Under the pieces are notes generated by a model that was not told the origin of the DNA, did not search any database, and saw only the letters and a list, made by a program, of their open reading frames with translations. From Ramlibacter sp. (GTDB taxonomy: Bacteria; Pseudomonadota; Gammaproteobacteria; Burkholderiales; Burkholderiaceae_C), in assembly GCA_013815685.1 (NCBI GenBank), contig JACDFR010000005.1, positions 1 to 64,000 of the forward strand: a stretch of 64,000 nucleotides of DNA, read 5' to 3'. Positions 23,282-32,344 of the stretch are shown piece by piece; position 1 is the stretch's first letter; the number at the start of each line of letters is the position of its first letter. The position numbers and the translations under genes were made by a program.

Positions 23282-25186
23282 ATGGGCCTGCATTCCGACA
23301 CCGGCCCGGTGGGCGGCCACGCTGTGAACCCGGCGGCGGTGCTCGCACAGCCGCGCCCCCCCGCAGATCCCCCGGCCGCACGGCCCTTTCTGGTGGGGGC
23401 GCTCGAGGCCCTGTGCGCCGCCCTGGTGTTAGCCATCCTGGTGCTGTTGCTGGGCGGGGTGGTGGCGCGCTACGTCTTTTCCTGGCCCGTCATCTGGATC
23501 GACGAAGTCATTTCCATGGTCTTCCTCTGGCTGGCCATGCTGGGTGCCGCGGTCGCTTCCCACCGGCATGAACACCTGCGCCTGGGGCTGTTCGTCGATC
23601 GCTTGCCGCTGCCCGCCCGGAAATGGGTGGAAACCGCCGCGCTTGCCGGCGTGGCCGCCTTCCTGGCGGCGCTGCTGCCCCAGGCGATCGAGTACGCCCG
23701 CCACGAATGGCCCATCACCACCGCGGCCCTGGGGCTTCGCGGCAGTTACCGGGTAGCGGCCCTTTCGGGCGGCATCGCCTGCATGCTCGCCTTGGCCCTG
23801 GGATCGTTGTTTCGCCGCTTGCGCGGCTCCGCCGAACTGCTCCTGGCTGTTGCCGTCGTGCTGGCGGTGGCCGGGCTGAGCTGGTGGGCTTCTCCCTGGC
23901 TGCAGCAGCACGCCTCGGCCAGCATGGGGCTGTTCCTGGTCGGCTTCGTACTCGCCTGCCTCGTGGCCGGCGTGCCGATCGCTTTTTGCTTCGGCATCGG
24001 CGTGCTCTCGTACCTGGCATTCGCCACCCAGGTGCCGCTGCTGATTCTGGTGGGGCGTATGGATGAAGGAATGTCCAGCCTGATCCTGGTGTCGGTGCCC
24101 GTGTTCGTGCTGCTTGGCTGCATCCTGGACACCACGGGCATGGGCAAGGCCATCGTCGATTTTCTCGGCTCGGTGATCGGGCACGTCAAGGCCGGCATGT
24201 CTTACGTGCTGCTGGGTTCGCTGTTCATCGTCTCGGGCATCTCCGGCTCCAAGGTGTCCGACATGGCCACCGTGGCTCCCGCCCTGTTTCCCGAAATGAG
24301 GCGCCGCGGAAACAAGCCCAGGGAGATGATCGCGCTGCTCGCCACCGGGGCGGCGATGGCCGACACCGTGCCGCCGAGCATTGTGCTCATCGTGTTGGGG
24401 TCGGTCGCCGGCGTCTCCATAGCCGGCCTGTTCCAGAGCGGTTTCGTCGTCGCCATGGTGCTGCTCGCGATGCTGCTCGTACTGGCCCGCTGGAAGGCGC
24501 GCCATGAGCAGACCGAAGGCGTGGCTCGCCCCCGCATCGGCGTGGTCGCCAAGCTGCTGCTGCTGTCAGGACCGGCGCTGGTGCTGCCGTTCGTCATCCG
24601 CAGCCTCGTGGGCGAGGGTGTTGCGACAGCCACCGAGGTTTCGACGCTGGCGGTCGCCTACGCGCTGCTGATCGGCCATCTGCTCTACGGCGGCATCGGA
24701 CTGCGCAAGTTCTACGAGATTCTGGTGGAAACGGCCGCGCTCAGCGGGGCGATCCTGCTGATCCTGGGCACCGCCGCCGGCATGGCCTGGGCCATCACCC
24801 AGAGCGGTATCGTGCAGGAACTCTCGGCGATCCTGACGACGCTTCCCGGTGGCGCGGCTGCCTTCCTGGGCGTCACCATCCTCATTTTCCTCGTGCTGGG
24901 CTGCATCCTCGAGGGCTTGCCGGCGATCCTGCTGCTGGCGCCCATCATGTTTCCCATGGCGCGCAAGCTGGGCATCCACGACATCCACTACTCCATGGTC
25001 GTGGTGACGGCCATGAACGTCGGCCTGATGATGCCGCCAATCGGTGTGGGTTTCTACCTCGCGTGCCGCATCGGCGGTGGCTCCCCCGACGACGTGATGC
25101 CCGCCATCTGGCCCTACCTGCTCGCCTTGCTGGCCGGCGTAGTGATCATCGCGGCCGTGCCCGCGATCTCCACCGCCGTGCTCTAG
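23282..25186 (+). CDS. TRAP transporter fused permease (DctQ-DctM)
   Basis: 634 residues. The small DctQ module (about residues 38-200, four membrane segments, with the family Trp-x-Asp-Glu in WIDEVISMVFLWLAMLG) is fused to the large DctM module (about 215-630, about 12 segments, with GSLFIVSGISGSKVSDMATVAP and MNVGLMMPPIGVGFYLA). It uses the sodium gradient to import the substrate delivered by DctP. It begins 1 nt after the upstream DctP stop. Fusion of Q and M is common in this transporter subgroup. The first about 35 residues (Pro/Ala-rich) are probably cytoplasmic. Confidence 0.92.
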   Translation: MGLHSDTGPVGGHAVNPAAVLAQPRPPADPPAARPFLVGALEALCAALVLAILVLLLGGVVARYVFSWPVIWIDEVISMVFLWLAMLGAAVASHRHEHLRLGLFVDRLPLPARKWVETAALAGVAAFLAALLPQAIEYARHEWPITTAALGLRGSYRVAALSGGIACMLALALGSLFRRLRGSAELLLAVAVVLAVAGLSWWASPWLQQHASASMGLFLVGFVLACLVAGVPIAFCFGIGVLSYLAFATQVPLLILVGRMDEGMSSLILVSVPVFVLLGCILDTTGMGKAIVDFLGSVIGHVKAGMSYVLLGSLFIVSGISGSKVSDMATVAPALFPEMRRRGNKPREMIALLATGAAMADTVPPSIVLIVLGSVAGVSIAGLFQSGFVVAMVLLAMLLVLARWKARHEQTEGVARPRIGVVAKLLLLSGPALVLPFVIRSLVGEGVATATEVSTLAVAYALLIGHLLYGGIGLRKFYEILVETAALSGAILLILGTAAGMAWAITQSGIVQELSAILTTLPGGAAAFLGVTILIFLVLGCILEGLPAILLLAPIMFPMARKLGIHDIHYSMVVVTAMNVGLMMPPIGVGFYLACRIGGGSPDDVMPAIWPYLLALLAGVVIIAAVPAISTAVL

Positions 25187-25341
25187 CGTCCGTTCACCAA
25201 GCCGGTGCCTTGCTGCGGCCCGCATGCAGCGATGCGGGTAGGGAGGATCCCCCTGCAGCCGGGCGCCTGACTGCCGCCCCCTGCCGCTGCGCGCGGGGTC
25301 GCGAAGCTGGCGCGCGACGCGCCGTAAAATGGAGGTGGACG

Positions 25342-26355
25342 ATGGAACTGACTCGACGTACCGTTTTGGCCGGCGCTGGTGCCGGCGTTATCGGGCTGCA
25401 GGCCGGCGGCGCATTCGCCCAGAAGGCGGAGTTCACGTACAAGTACGCGAACAACCTGCCGCCAACGCATCCCATGAACGTGCGCGCGCGCGAAATGGCC
25501 AGCGCCGTGCGTGCGGAAACGCGCGGGCGAGTGGACATCCAGATCTTCCCGCAGAACCAGCTGGGATCGGACACGGAAATGCTGGCACTGGTGCGCTCGG
25601 GCGGCATCGAATTCTTCACCCTGTCCGGGCTCATCCTGTCCTCGGTGGCACCCGCAGCCGCCATCACCGGCGTGGGCTTCGCATTTCCCAATTACGAAGC
25701 GGTCTGGTCCGCGCTGGACGGTGAACTCGGGACATACATCCGCGCGGAAATCCTGGCCAAGGCGGATCTGGTCGCCATGGACCGCATCTGGGACAACGGC
25801 TTTCGCCAGATCACGTCGTCCACCAAGCCGATCCGCTCGGCGGAAGACCTCGGTGGCATGAAGATCAGGGTACCGGTATCGCCGATGTGGTCATCGATGT
25901 TCCGGGCCCTGGGTACGGTGCCGGCATCGATCAACTTCAGCGAGGTCTATGCCGCGCTGCAGGCCAAGACGGTGGAAGGGCAGGAGAACCCGCTGGCAGT
26001 GATCGACGCGGCCAAGCTCTATGAGGTGCAGAAGTACTGCTCGCTGACCCACCACATGTGGGACGGTTTCTGGTTCCTGGCCAACCGCAGCGCCTGGGAG
26101 CGCCTGCCGCAGGACCTGCGCGGCATCGTTTCGAAGCGAGTCAATGCCGCGGCCACCGTGGAACGCATCGACATCGCCATCCTGAATGCCATCCTTCAGA
26201 AGGATCTGGCGAACAAGGGAATGATTTTCAACCAGGCCGCTCCCGACAGTTTCCGCGGCCGCATGCGCCAGGCCGGCTTCTACGCCGAGTGGAAAGCCAA
26301 GTTCGGCAGCCAGGCCTGGGCCACGCTGGAGCGCTATACAGGCAAGCTGATCTGA
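25342..26355 (+). CDS. TRAP transporter periplasmic binding protein, DctP family (second copy)
   Basis: 337 residues, closely similar along its length to the DctP at 22282 (shared MDRIWDNGFRQITSS, INFSEVY, VEGQENPLA or VDGQENPLA, HMWDGFWFLA, KGMIFNQA). The Tat-like signal LTRRTVLAGAGAG ends near AFAQ. GGAGG lies 8 nt before the ATG. It is separated from the permease gene by 155 bp without a convincing terminator and could be read from the same transcript. The likely explanation is duplication and divergence, giving the one permease two ligand specificities or dosages. Confidence 0.92.
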   Translation: MELTRRTVLAGAGAGVIGLQAGGAFAQKAEFTYKYANNLPPTHPMNVRAREMASAVRAETRGRVDIQIFPQNQLGSDTEMLALVRSGGIEFFTLSGLILSSVAPAAAITGVGFAFPNYEAVWSALDGELGTYIRAEILAKADLVAMDRIWDNGFRQITSSTKPIRSAEDLGGMKIRVPVSPMWSSMFRALGTVPASINFSEVYAALQAKTVEGQENPLAVIDAAKLYEVQKYCSLTHHMWDGFWFLANRSAWERLPQDLRGIVSKRVNAAATVERIDIAILNAILQKDLANKGMIFNQAAPDSFRGRMRQAGFYAEWKAKFGSQAWATLERYTGKLI

Positions 26356-26359
26356 GAGG

Positions 26360-26378
26360 GGCCGCCGCGGCGGCGGCC
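26360..26378. terminator. GC hairpin between convergent genes
   Basis: GGCCGCCG-CGG-CGGCGGCC forms a perfect 8-bp stem in the gap between the convergent dctP copy and the decarboxylase gene. It lacks a T-tract on either strand, so termination is only suggested by position. Confidence 0.3.
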
Positions 26379-28669
26379 TACCCCACCTTGACGCAGTCGG
26401 CGTAGTACCGGAGCTTGCCGTCGGGCCCGGCCTCTTCCACCAGCCCGTGGATATCGGTTTCGAAGCCCGGGCATTGGGAGTTGAATTCCCGCGAGAACTT
26501 CAGGTAGTCCACGATCTTCCTGTTGAACACTTCGCCGGGGATCAAGAGCGGGATGCCGGGCGGGTACGGCGTCACCAGCGAAGTCGTGATCCGCCCTTCG
26601 AGTCCGTCGATTTCCACCCGCTCCGTCCTGCGGTGGGCGATGTAGGCGAACGCGTCGCTGGGCTTCATCGCGGGTGTCAGGTCGCTCAGGTACATGTCGG
26701 TGGTCAGCCGGGCGATGTCGTACTTGGCGTAGAGCTCATGCACATGCTGGCAGAGGTCGGCCAGGCCCATGCGTTCGTAGCGCGGAAATTGCTGGCAGAA
26801 CTCCGGCAGGATGCGCCACATCGGCTGGTTCTTCGCGTAGTCGTCCTTGAACTGCTGCAACGCCGACAGCAGGGTGTTCCACCGGCCCTTGGTGATGCCG
26901 ATGGTGAAAAGGATGAAGAAGCTGTAGAGCCCGGTCTTTTCCACGATGATGCCGTGCTCCGCCAGGAAGCGCGTGACGATGCTGGCGGGGATGCCGGTCC
27001 TGGCGAACTTGCCGTTCAGGTCAAGCCCCGGCGTGACGATGGTGGACTTGATCGGGTCCAGCATGTTGAAGCCCTCGGCCAGGTTGCCGAAGCCGTGCCA
27101 ATTCCGCGAGGAATTATTTCCAGTTCTTGCGGAGCGGGCCTCGCCCAGGAGGAGCCAGTCGTCGGCGCGGCCGATGCCCTCTTCCACCAGCTTGTCCGGG
27201 CCCCAGACCTTGAACCACCAGTCCTTGCCATACTCCTCGTCGACCTTGCGCATCGCGCGCCGGAAATCCAATGCTTCCAGGATGCTCTCTTCGACGAGCG
27301 CCGTGCCGCCGGGCGGCTCCATCATCGCCGCCGCCACGTCGCAGCTGGCGATGATCGCGTACTGGGGGCTGGTCGACGTGTGCATGAGGTAGGCCTCGTT
27401 GAACAGGTGCCGGTCCAGCTTGCGGTTCTGCGAGTCCTGCACCAGCACGTGGCTGGCCTGGCTGATGCCCGCCAGCAACTTGTGGGTGGACTGTGTGGCG
27501 AAGGTCAGCGACTCCTTGGGCCGCGTGCGGTTCTTGCCCATTGCATGGTACGGGCCGTAGAACGGGTGGAACGCGGCGTGCGGTAGCCAGGCCTCGTCGA
27601 AGTGCAGCGTATCCACATAGCCGTCGAGCATCTTCTTGATGGTCTCGGTGTTGTAGATCACGCCGTCGTAGGTCGACTGGGTCAGAGTCATCACTCGCGG
27701 CTTCACGCTCTCCACGTCCATGCCCTTGAGCAGCGGGTTGGCCCTGATCTTGGCCTTGATGGCCTCGGGCTCGAACTCGCTTTGCGGGATCGGGCCGATG
27801 ATGCCGAAGTGGTTGCGCGTCGGCTTCATGAACACCGGAATGGCGCCGGTCATGATGATCGCGTGCAGGATGGATTTGTGGCAATTGCGGTCGACCACCA
27901 CCACGTCGCCCGGTGCGACCGTGTGGTGCCAGACCATCTTGTTCGACGTGCTGGTTCCGTTCGTGACGAAGAAGCAATGATCCGCATTGAAAATCCGGGC
28001 GGCGTTGCGCTCGCTCGCCGCCACCGGGCCGGTGTGATCCAGAAGCTGCCCCAGCTCGTCCACCGCGTTGCACACGTCGGCGCGCAGCATGTTCTCGCCG
28101 AAGAACTGGTGGAACATCTGCCCCACCGGGCTCTTGAGGAACGCCACCCCGCCGGAATGGCCGGGGCAATGCCATGAATAGGAACCGTCTTCGGCGTAAT
28201 CCAGCAGCGCCTTGAAGAACGGCGGCTGCACGCCCTCCAGGTAGCTCTTGGCTTCACGGATGATGTGCCGCGCCATGAACTCCGGCGTGTCTTCGTACAT
28301 GTGGATGAAGCCGTGCAGCTCGCGCAGGATGTCGTTGGGAATGTGGCGCGACGTCTTGGTTTCCCCATGAACGTAGATCGGCACGTCGGCATTCTTGCGC
28401 CGCACCTCCTCGATGAAGGTGCGCAGGTGCAGCACCGCGGGGTCCAGGTCGGGCCCGGGCGTGAACTCCTCGTCGTCGATGGACAGGATGAAGGCGCTGG
28501 CGCGGCTTTGCTGCTGCGCGAACTGCGACAGGTCGCCGTAGCGCGTGACGCCCAGCACTTCGAAGCCTTCGGCCTCGATGGCCTGAGCCAGCGCGCGGAT
28601 CCCCAGGCCCGAAGAATTCTCGGAGCGGTAGTCTTCATCGATGATGACGATGGGAAAGCGGAATTTCAT
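26378..28669 (-). CDS. Arginine/lysine/ornithine decarboxylase (PLP fold III)
   Basis: 763 residues, full length for the Orn/Lys/Arg decarboxylase family. An N-terminal wing (receiver-like, 1-130), a PLP core with the Schiff-base Lys in ATQSTHKLLAG and the cofactor motifs FFVTNGTSTSNK and LHFDEAW, and a C-terminal domain with TPYPPGIPLLIPGE. It removes CO2 from a basic amino acid to give a polyamine precursor or to raise cytoplasmic pH. Which amino acid cannot be decided. An unusual stretch, GEARSARTGNNSSRNWHGF, occurs where family members usually run directly into WHGF, an apparent insertion of about nine residues coded by locally AT-rich DNA. An upstream CGAAAGG supports the ATG. Confidence 0.9.
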   Translation of the reverse strand: MKFRFPIVIIDEDYRSENSSGLGIRALAQAIEAEGFEVLGVTRYGDLSQFAQQQSRASAFILSIDDEEFTPGPDLDPAVLHLRTFIEEVRRKNADVPIYVHGETKTSRHIPNDILRELHGFIHMYEDTPEFMARHIIREAKSYLEGVQPPFFKALLDYAEDGSYSWHCPGHSGGVAFLKSPVGQMFHQFFGENMLRADVCNAVDELGQLLDHTGPVAASERNAARIFNADHCFFVTNGTSTSNKMVWHHTVAPGDVVVVDRNCHKSILHAIIMTGAIPVFMKPTRNHFGIIGPIPQSEFEPEAIKAKIRANPLLKGMDVESVKPRVMTLTQSTYDGVIYNTETIKKMLDGYVDTLHFDEAWLPHAAFHPFYGPYHAMGKNRTRPKESLTFATQSTHKLLAGISQASHVLVQDSQNRKLDRHLFNEAYLMHTSTSPQYAIIASCDVAAAMMEPPGGTALVEESILEALDFRRAMRKVDEEYGKDWWFKVWGPDKLVEEGIGRADDWLLLGEARSARTGNNSSRNWHGFGNLAEGFNMLDPIKSTIVTPGLDLNGKFARTGIPASIVTRFLAEHGIIVEKTGLYSFFILFTIGITKGRWNTLLSALQQFKDDYAKNQPMWRILPEFCQQFPRYERMGLADLCQHVHELYAKYDIARLTTDMYLSDLTPAMKPSDAFAYIAHRRTERVEIDGLEGRITTSLVTPYPPGIPLLIPGEVFNRKIVDYLKFSREFNSQCPGFETDIHGLVEEAGPDGKLRYYADCVKVG

Positions 28670-28742
28670 GGCGAGCCTTTCGGTACAGCGGCCGAAAATC
28701 GGAAAAACAGCCGCGAAGTGTATGCAATAACGGGCCTCGTCC

Positions 28743-28770
28743 TTGCGCTCGCGGGGATTTCACCCAAAAT
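28743..28770 (+). promoter_or_regulatory. Putative promoter of the nfeD-SPFH pair
   Basis: TTGCGC (28743-28748) and CAAAAT (28765-28770) with a 16-bp spacer, placed 33 bp before the nfeD ATG in the divergent gap with the decarboxylase. Four matches in each hexamer. This is a modest prediction. Confidence 0.35.
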
Positions 28771-28802
28771 GTGGTGCTTCAAACACAACGAGGAGGAGAC
28801 CT

Positions 28803-29228
28803 ATGGCTGATTCCACCATCTGGTGGCTGCTGGCGGGGTCGGCAATTGCTGTCGAGTTGGTCACGGGTACGTTCTACCTGCTGATGCTGGCCATCGGCCT
28901 GGCCGCCGGCGCCGTCGCTGCGCATGCCGGCCTGCCCTTGTCCGGGCAGCTCATCGCCGCGGCCCTGGTGGGCGGGGGCGCCGTGGCGGCATGGCACCTG
29001 AAGCGAGGCAAACGCCCCGACGAGCCGATCGCCTCCTCCAACCGCGATGTCAATCTCGATATCGGCGAGACCGTGCACGTCGACGCCTGGAATGCCGACG
29101 GCACCGCGTCAATCAAATACCGAGGCGCCAGTTGGACCGTCGTCGCCGCGGCCGGCGCGATGCACGGCACCGGACCGCATCGCGTGCGCGAAGTCATCGG
29201 CAATCGCCTCGTCGTCGAAAAAATCTGA
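28803..29228 (+). CDS. NfeD-family membrane protein
   Basis: 141 residues. Two or three membrane helices (WWLLAGSAIAVELV, FYLLMLAIGLAAGAVAAHAG, LIAAALVGGGAVAAW) are followed by a soluble OB-fold domain (about 80-141: DIGETVHVDAW, ASIKYRGASWTVV). Short NfeD proteins work with SPFH/stomatin partners in membrane microdomains, and the partner gene follows after 22 nt. The start is backed by GAGGAGGAGA upstream. Confidence 0.88.
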   Translation: MADSTIWWLLAGSAIAVELVTGTFYLLMLAIGLAAGAVAAHAGLPLSGQLIAAALVGGGAVAAWHLKRGKRPDEPIASSNRDVNLDIGETVHVDAWNADGTASIKYRGASWTVVAAAGAMHGTGPHRVREVIGNRLVVEKI

Positions 29229-29250
29229 AAAGCAGAAAAAGGAAAACCCC

Positions 29251-30162
29251 ATGGAAATCGCCATCATCCTGTTCGTCATCGCCGTTATCTTCGTGGTGCG
29301 TGCAATCAAGGTCGTCCCGCAGCAAAACGCCTGGGTGGTCGAACGCCTGGGCAAGTACCACGCCGCACTGACGCCGGGCCTGAACTTCCTCATCCCCTTT
29401 GTCGACAAGGTCGCCTACAAGCACAGCCTCAAAGAGATACCCCTGGATGTGCCCAGCCAGGTCTGCATCACACGGGACAACACCCAGCTGCAGGTGGACG
29501 GCATCCTGTACTTCCAGGTGACCGACCCGATGCGGGCGAGCTACGGCTCCTCCAACTACATCGTGGCAGTGACGCAGCTGGCGCAGACGTCGCTGCGCAG
29601 CGTGATCGGCAAACTGGAGCTGGACAAGACCTTCGAGGAGCGCGACATCATCAACGCGCAAGTGGTGCAGGCCATCGACGAAGCGGCACTGAATTGGGGC
29701 GTGAAAGTGCTGCGCTACGAGATCAAGGACCTGACGCCCCCGAAAGAGATCCTGCACGCGATGCAGGCGCAGATCACGGCCGAGCGCGAGAAGCGCGCGC
29801 TCATCGCGGCCTCCGAGGGCCGGCGCCAGGAGCAGATCAACATCGCCACCGGCGAGCGCGAGGCGTTCATCGCCCGCTCCGAAGGCGAGAAGCAGGCCGC
29901 CATCAACCAGGCGCAGGGCGAGGCATCCGCGATCACGGCGGTCGCGGACGCCACGGCGGTGGCTATCGAGCGCATCGCCGCCGCCATCCGCCAGCCGGGG
30001 GGCGAGCAGGCGGTGCAGCTGAAGGTGGCGGAACGGGCGGTGGATGCCTACAGCAAGGTCGCTTCCGATGCCACCACCACGCTGATCGTTCCGAGCAACA
30101 TGACGGAGGTCTCGGCGCTGATTGGCTCGGCCATGAAGATGGTGCAAACCGGCCGGGCCTGA
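29251..30162 (+). CDS. SPFH/Band 7 (stomatin-like, QmcA-type) protein
   Basis: 303 residues. A single N-terminal membrane anchor (IAIILFVIAVIFVVRAI) is followed by the SPFH domain (about 20-190: VVPQQNAWVVERLGKYH, PGLNFLIPFVDKVAYK, EIPLDVPSQ, TRDNTQLQVDG) and a long Ala/Glu-rich coiled coil (RRQEQINIATGEREAFIARS). Such proteins assemble into large oligomers at the inner membrane and act as scaffolds, often controlling FtsH-type proteolysis. The pairing with nfeD is the conserved arrangement. Confidence 0.92.
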   Translation: MEIAIILFVIAVIFVVRAIKVVPQQNAWVVERLGKYHAALTPGLNFLIPFVDKVAYKHSLKEIPLDVPSQVCITRDNTQLQVDGILYFQVTDPMRASYGSSNYIVAVTQLAQTSLRSVIGKLELDKTFEERDIINAQVVQAIDEAALNWGVKVLRYEIKDLTPPKEILHAMQAQITAEREKRALIAASEGRRQEQINIATGEREAFIARSEGEKQAAINQAQGEASAITAVADATAVAIERIAAAIRQPGGEQAVQLKVAERAVDAYSKVASDATTTLIVPSNMTEVSALIGSAMKMVQTGRA

Positions 30163-30368
30163 ATCGCTATTGGTGCGCGCTCCCGCAATGGCAGGCCTGA
30201 CGCACTTAACCCTACTATGGAACAGGCTTACTGGAAATCAAAATACACACAGCGCTGCGAAGATCGATAAATAGGTAGTGCGTACAAACCCGGAGTTTCT
30301 TCTTGCCCGATGGGGGTTGACGCGCAAACGAAATTTTCTTTTGGTCTAACTGAAAAGGGAATATTTAT

Positions 30369-31397
30369 ATGATCGCAAACAGCCGCATCCGATACGGATA
30401 CATCAACGTCATCGATACGCCCGAGCACGAGGGCCGCCTCACGCGCGACAACGTCGAGCGCTTTACCGACGCCTTTTCCAAACCTGCCTTGCTGCGCAAG
30501 CTGGTCAATATCGAGCCCAGGTTTTCGAGGCGCGAATTTTTCGACCAGATCGATCCGGAAAAGACTTTGCAATGGCGGGTGAAGGCCGGCGACCAGGCCG
30601 TCTCGATGAGATCAAAGGACGGCGCTTCCGACTACAACTATGTCAACGGCCGCGTCGGCACCGGAAGGGAATTTCTCGACGATATTTTTGTCCGGAACCT
30701 GGACGTTTATTCTCATCTCGGGACGATTTCATCCGGCTACAGCGATCCGTACGAGTGGGGAAAAGACGCCTTCAACCTGGTGAAGCACGAAATCCTGCGC
30801 CAGGGCTGGTTCAATGTCGACTCCTGGCGGGTCACTGGCCACATGTTCCTGGGAAACAGCACCCAGGACTTTGGGGAGCCTGCCCGCGGGGCCGTGGGCA
30901 GCGACTGGCACATGTTCCCCACGCTCAACGTGTTCGTCATGATCGCCGGGACCAAGAAGTGGATCACGCGTCCCCCGCAACTGGGCGATCAGCTGCGCGA
31001 CTACGATCTGATGTTTGCCACGAGCAGCGGCCGGGAAGCCGCTGGACGCGATTTCGAAGGCGATGTGGTCTACGTCGAGCCCGGCGATGTGCTGATCAAC
31101 CCGCCTTTCGAGTGGCACAAGGTCCTCAATGCGCGCGGCCTGAGCATTGGCGCGGCCTTCCGTGTGATCGACACGGCCTACATCGCCAAGCTTCAAACCC
31201 GGCGCAACCTCGACGCCAGCAAGGTGGCCTGCGAAGGCGACAGGCTGGCCGATACCGAGGAGCTGGCCCACTTTCTCACCAGCATCAACTACGCGGCGCG
31301 GCACATCAATCGCGCGCAGATGATGGTCAATGACATCGAGTACGCTTACCTTCGCACGCGCGCAAATACCGATTCGTTCCGCATCGGACACCAATGA
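30369..31397 (+). CDS. Cupin/JmjC-like protein with incomplete iron motif
   Basis: 342 residues. The middle and C-terminal part looks like a JmjC/cupin-8 barrel: GSDWHMFPTLNVFVMIAGTKKW followed by YVEPGDVLINPPFEWHKV. In iron- and 2-oxoglutarate-dependent members the first motif is HxD and the second ends in His. Here the second His is present but the first motif reads H-M-F, so metal binding may be altered. The ATG follows an AT-rich leader with AAAAGGGA. The stop overlaps the EamA permease start (ATGA). The substrate is unknown, and the link to a permease and a thioesterase suggests handling of a small secreted metabolite. Confidence 0.6.
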   Translation: MIANSRIRYGYINVIDTPEHEGRLTRDNVERFTDAFSKPALLRKLVNIEPRFSRREFFDQIDPEKTLQWRVKAGDQAVSMRSKDGASDYNYVNGRVGTGREFLDDIFVRNLDVYSHLGTISSGYSDPYEWGKDAFNLVKHEILRQGWFNVDSWRVTGHMFLGNSTQDFGEPARGAVGSDWHMFPTLNVFVMIAGTKKWITRPPQLGDQLRDYDLMFATSSGREAAGRDFEGDVVYVEPGDVLINPPFEWHKVLNARGLSIGAAFRVIDTAYIAKLQTRRNLDASKVACEGDRLADTEELAHFLTSINYAARHINRAQMMVNDIEYAYLRTRANTDSFRIGHQ

Positions 31398-32299
31398 CGC
31401 CATTGAGCATCAATCCCGACAAACGGTGGATGGGCATCTTCTGCGGCCTCGTTTCGGCCCTGATCTGGGGTGCGTTTCCCGTGGTGACCCGGTTGGGGCT
31501 CACGCACACCCCGTTGGATGCCTATGACATCACCTTCATCCGGTACACGGTATCGGGGTTGATTCTCCTGCCGCTCCTGATCCGCAGCGGGCTGATGGGT
31601 CTGGGCTGGAAAGCCATCGCGTTGATGGTCGTCGGCATAGGCGCACCCTACATGGTCGTGGTCTCGCTCGGTCTGTCGATGGCGCCCGTGGAGCAGTTTG
31701 CCGTCGTGACGCCCGGCAGCATGATCCTGTTCTCCGTCGCCATCAGCACATGGGGCCTTGGCGCCCGGATTTCCGCGCAGGCGATCGCAGGCATCGCACT
31801 GATCATCGTCGGCGTCGGGCTGATCGGCTACCAGAGTTTCGCCTCGTCCGACGTGTCACCATACGCCTACCTCATCTTTCTGCTGGGCGGCTTGTTGTGG
31901 GCGGTCTACACGGTGTCGTCCAAGCATTTCAATACCTCTCCCATGCATGCGACGAGCATCGTCTCGGTCTTCTCCATGATCTTGTTCCTTCCTGTCTATT
32001 TGGCGGGCAGAGGCCTGCAGATCGTGCACGCGCCGCTTTGGGACATTGGTGTGCAGGTGGTCTACCAAGGCGTTCTGGTTTCGACGATCGCGCTGTTTTT
32101 CTACAGCAAGTCGGTCCAGCTTCTCGGGTCATCGGTAGGAGCCACTTTCGCCGCACTGGTGCCCGGCGCCGCGGTCGTCCTGGCAACAGTCCTCTTGGGC
32201 GAGCAATCCAGCACCGGGGCAATCGTCGGGATTCTCATCGTGACCGCGGGAATGGTCTTGACGATCTTGCAGAAGCAGCCGGCACGCGGCGCCACCTGA
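31394..32299 (+). CDS. EamA/DMT-family transporter
   Basis: 301 residues, ten hydrophobic segments in two five-helix halves, as in the drug/metabolite transporter superfamily (WMGIFCGLVSALIWGAFPVV at the N-terminus, GILIVTAGMVLTIL at the end). Members export amino acids, their derivatives or other metabolites. It is translationally coupled to the cupin-like gene (ATGA) and is followed after 45 nt by a thioesterase gene, so export of the product of these enzymes is a reasonable guess. Confidence 0.88.
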   Translation: MTPLSINPDKRWMGIFCGLVSALIWGAFPVVTRLGLTHTPLDAYDITFIRYTVSGLILLPLLIRSGLMGLGWKAIALMVVGIGAPYMVVVSLGLSMAPVEQFAVVTPGSMILFSVAISTWGLGARISAQAIAGIALIIVGVGLIGYQSFASSDVSPYAYLIFLLGGLLWAVYTVSSKHFNTSPMHATSIVSVFSMILFLPVYLAGRGLQIVHAPLWDIGVQVVYQGVLVSTIALFFYSKSVQLLGSSVGATFAALVPGAAVVLATVLLGEQSSTGAIVGILIVTAGMVLTILQKQPARGAT

Positions 32300-32344
32300 T
32301 CCGGCCGGTGTCACCGATATTTCTCGAAAATCTGGAGCAACCTC

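Noticed and set aside
25187..25341. Gap between the fused TRAP permease and the second DctP gene as a terminator or riboswitch
   Set aside because: Only weak GC stems and no T-tract or recognisable aptamer; nothing firm enough to annotate.
28680..28802. Divergent gap between the decarboxylase and nfeD as an RNA gene
   Set aside because: It is short and explained by a plausible promoter and ribosome site; no conserved structure seen.
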